Shown here in pieces: positions 12,477 to 12,943 of a stretch of 12,943 bases of DNA (positions are counted from its first letter, which is position 1; the number at the start of each line of letters is the position of its first letter). The DNA is from Chloroflexota bacterium (GTDB taxonomy: Bacteria > Chloroflexota > Limnocylindria > Limnocylindrales > CSP1-4). Location of the stretch: contig JAGDMV010000031.1 of the NCBI GenBank assembly GCA_017860675.1, positions 1 through 12,943 on the forward strand. The letters are read 5' to 3'. Below the pieces are notes generated by a model. The model was not told the origin of the DNA and ran no database searches. It saw nothing but the letters and a program-made list of their open reading frames with translations. The translations under genes were made by a program, and so were the position numbers.

Positions 12477-12943
12477 ATGACGGACCTGGTCGCCAACCCG
12501 GCAGCGCAGCCCGCCGTCCCGGGTTCGGCGCCGGCCGCCGGCCCTGCGCCGGCCCTCGACGTGCGCGCCGTCCGGGCCGACTTCCCGATCCTCGAGCAGC
12601 GGGTCCACGGGCGGCCGCTCGTCTACCTCGATTCGGCGGCGACCAGCCAGAAGCCGCGGGCCGTGATCGAGGCGGTCGACCGCTTCTACCGCGAGCAGAA
12701 CGCCAACGTGCACCGCGGCATCTACGAGCTGGGCGAGCACGCGACGGCGGCCTACGAGGGGGCGCGCGCCACTGTCGCCCGCTTCGTCAACGCGGCTGAG
12801 CCGGCCGAGATCGTCTTCGTCCGCAACGCCACCGAGGCCATCAACCTGGTCGCCTATGCCTGGGGCCGGCACCACGTCGGCCGGGGCGACGCGATCGTCC
12901 TGACCGAGATGGAGCACCACGCCAACCTGGTGCCCTGGCAGCT
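12477..12943 (+). CDS. sufS: SufS, class II cysteine desulfurase (5' part, cut by window end)
   Basis: The first 155 residues of a PLP-dependent cysteine desulfurase that supplies sulfur for the SUF system. After an Ala/Pro-rich extension of about 28 residues come VRADFPILEQRVHGRPLVYL, then DSAATSQKP (52-60), NANVHRGIYELGEHAT (75-90), the FVRNATEAINLVA block (114-126) and TEMEHHANLVPWQ (143-155), which carries the PLP-stacking histidine. The HxNVHRG and MEHHANLVPWQ motifs are those of SufS rather than IscS. The PLP lysine and catalytic cysteine lie beyond the edge. ATG 12477 is preceded by GGGGAG. sufB and sufD are not between sufC and sufS, so they must lie elsewhere. Confidence 0.95.
   Translation, partial: MTDLVANPAAQPAVPGSAPAAGPAPALDVRAVRADFPILEQRVHGRPLVYLDSAATSQKPRAVIEAVDRFYREQNANVHRGIYELGEHATAAYEGARATVARFVNAAEPAEIVFVRNATEAINLVAYAWGRHHVGRGDAIVLTEMEHHANLVPWQ

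Overview
The window is a very GC-rich bacterial chromosome segment. Codons nearly always end in G or C, GTG starts are common, and spacing between genes is tight. Gene content and style suggest a high-GC Chloroflexota (Limnocylindria-like) or an actinobacterium. This is an inference from composition and gene families only, because no rRNA or other phylogenetic marker is present. I see no tRNA, rRNA, CRISPR array, insertion sequence or phage gene.

Layout, left to right. The tail of an unidentified + strand gene (2-181) converges on a GNAT acetyltransferase (224-799, -). Divergent from that is a two-gene unit: an all-helical protein (919-1401) followed one base later by a DUF433 protein (1403-1732). 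Next comes a stand-alone MIP18/DUF59 (SufT-like) Fe-S assembly factor (1924-2259), followed four bases later by a PduO-type cobalamin adenosyltransferase (2264-2935), then a Bax-inhibitor-1/YetJ-type membrane protein (3035-3739). Converging on the latter is a 1172-residue cyclic-di-GMP signalling protein (3871-7389, -) with the architecture GAF-GAF-GAF-GGDEF-GGDEF-EAL. Upstream of it lie a 17-bp x3 tandem repeat and two overlapping - strand genes: a tandem-GNAT protein (8071-9138) and a single-domain GNAT (7562-8074). Divergent from these, a strong sigma-70-like promoter plus a perfect palindrome precede a ribbon-helix-helix protein (9334-9846), followed by a family-2 glycosyltransferase (9895-10638).

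The right end is the start of a suf (Fe-S cluster assembly) operon: an Rrf2-family regulator with three cysteines (about 11080-11574), sufC (11593-12459) and the beginning of sufS (12477 to window end). A consensus-like promoter (TTGACG-17-TAGGAT) in front of the regulator is followed immediately by a 25-bp inverted repeat. It has the geometry of an IscR type-1 operator: two 9-bp half-sites around a 7-bp spacer, with CCGAC/GTCGG cores.

The most interesting observation is that one half-site of this operator (AATTCCGAC) recurs exactly once outside the suf promoter. It lies just upstream of the predicted promoter of the SufT-like gene 9 kb away, followed at the right spacing by a degenerate second half. 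This suggests a small Fe-S-responsive Rrf2 regulon covering both loci. A second puzzle is that the Rrf2 gene has no ATG, GTG or TTG at the position where the family normally starts; the codon there is ATC. Other points of note are the tandem GGDEF domains, both with intact catalytic and inhibitory sites, and the probable autoregulatory operator of the ribbon-helix-helix gene.
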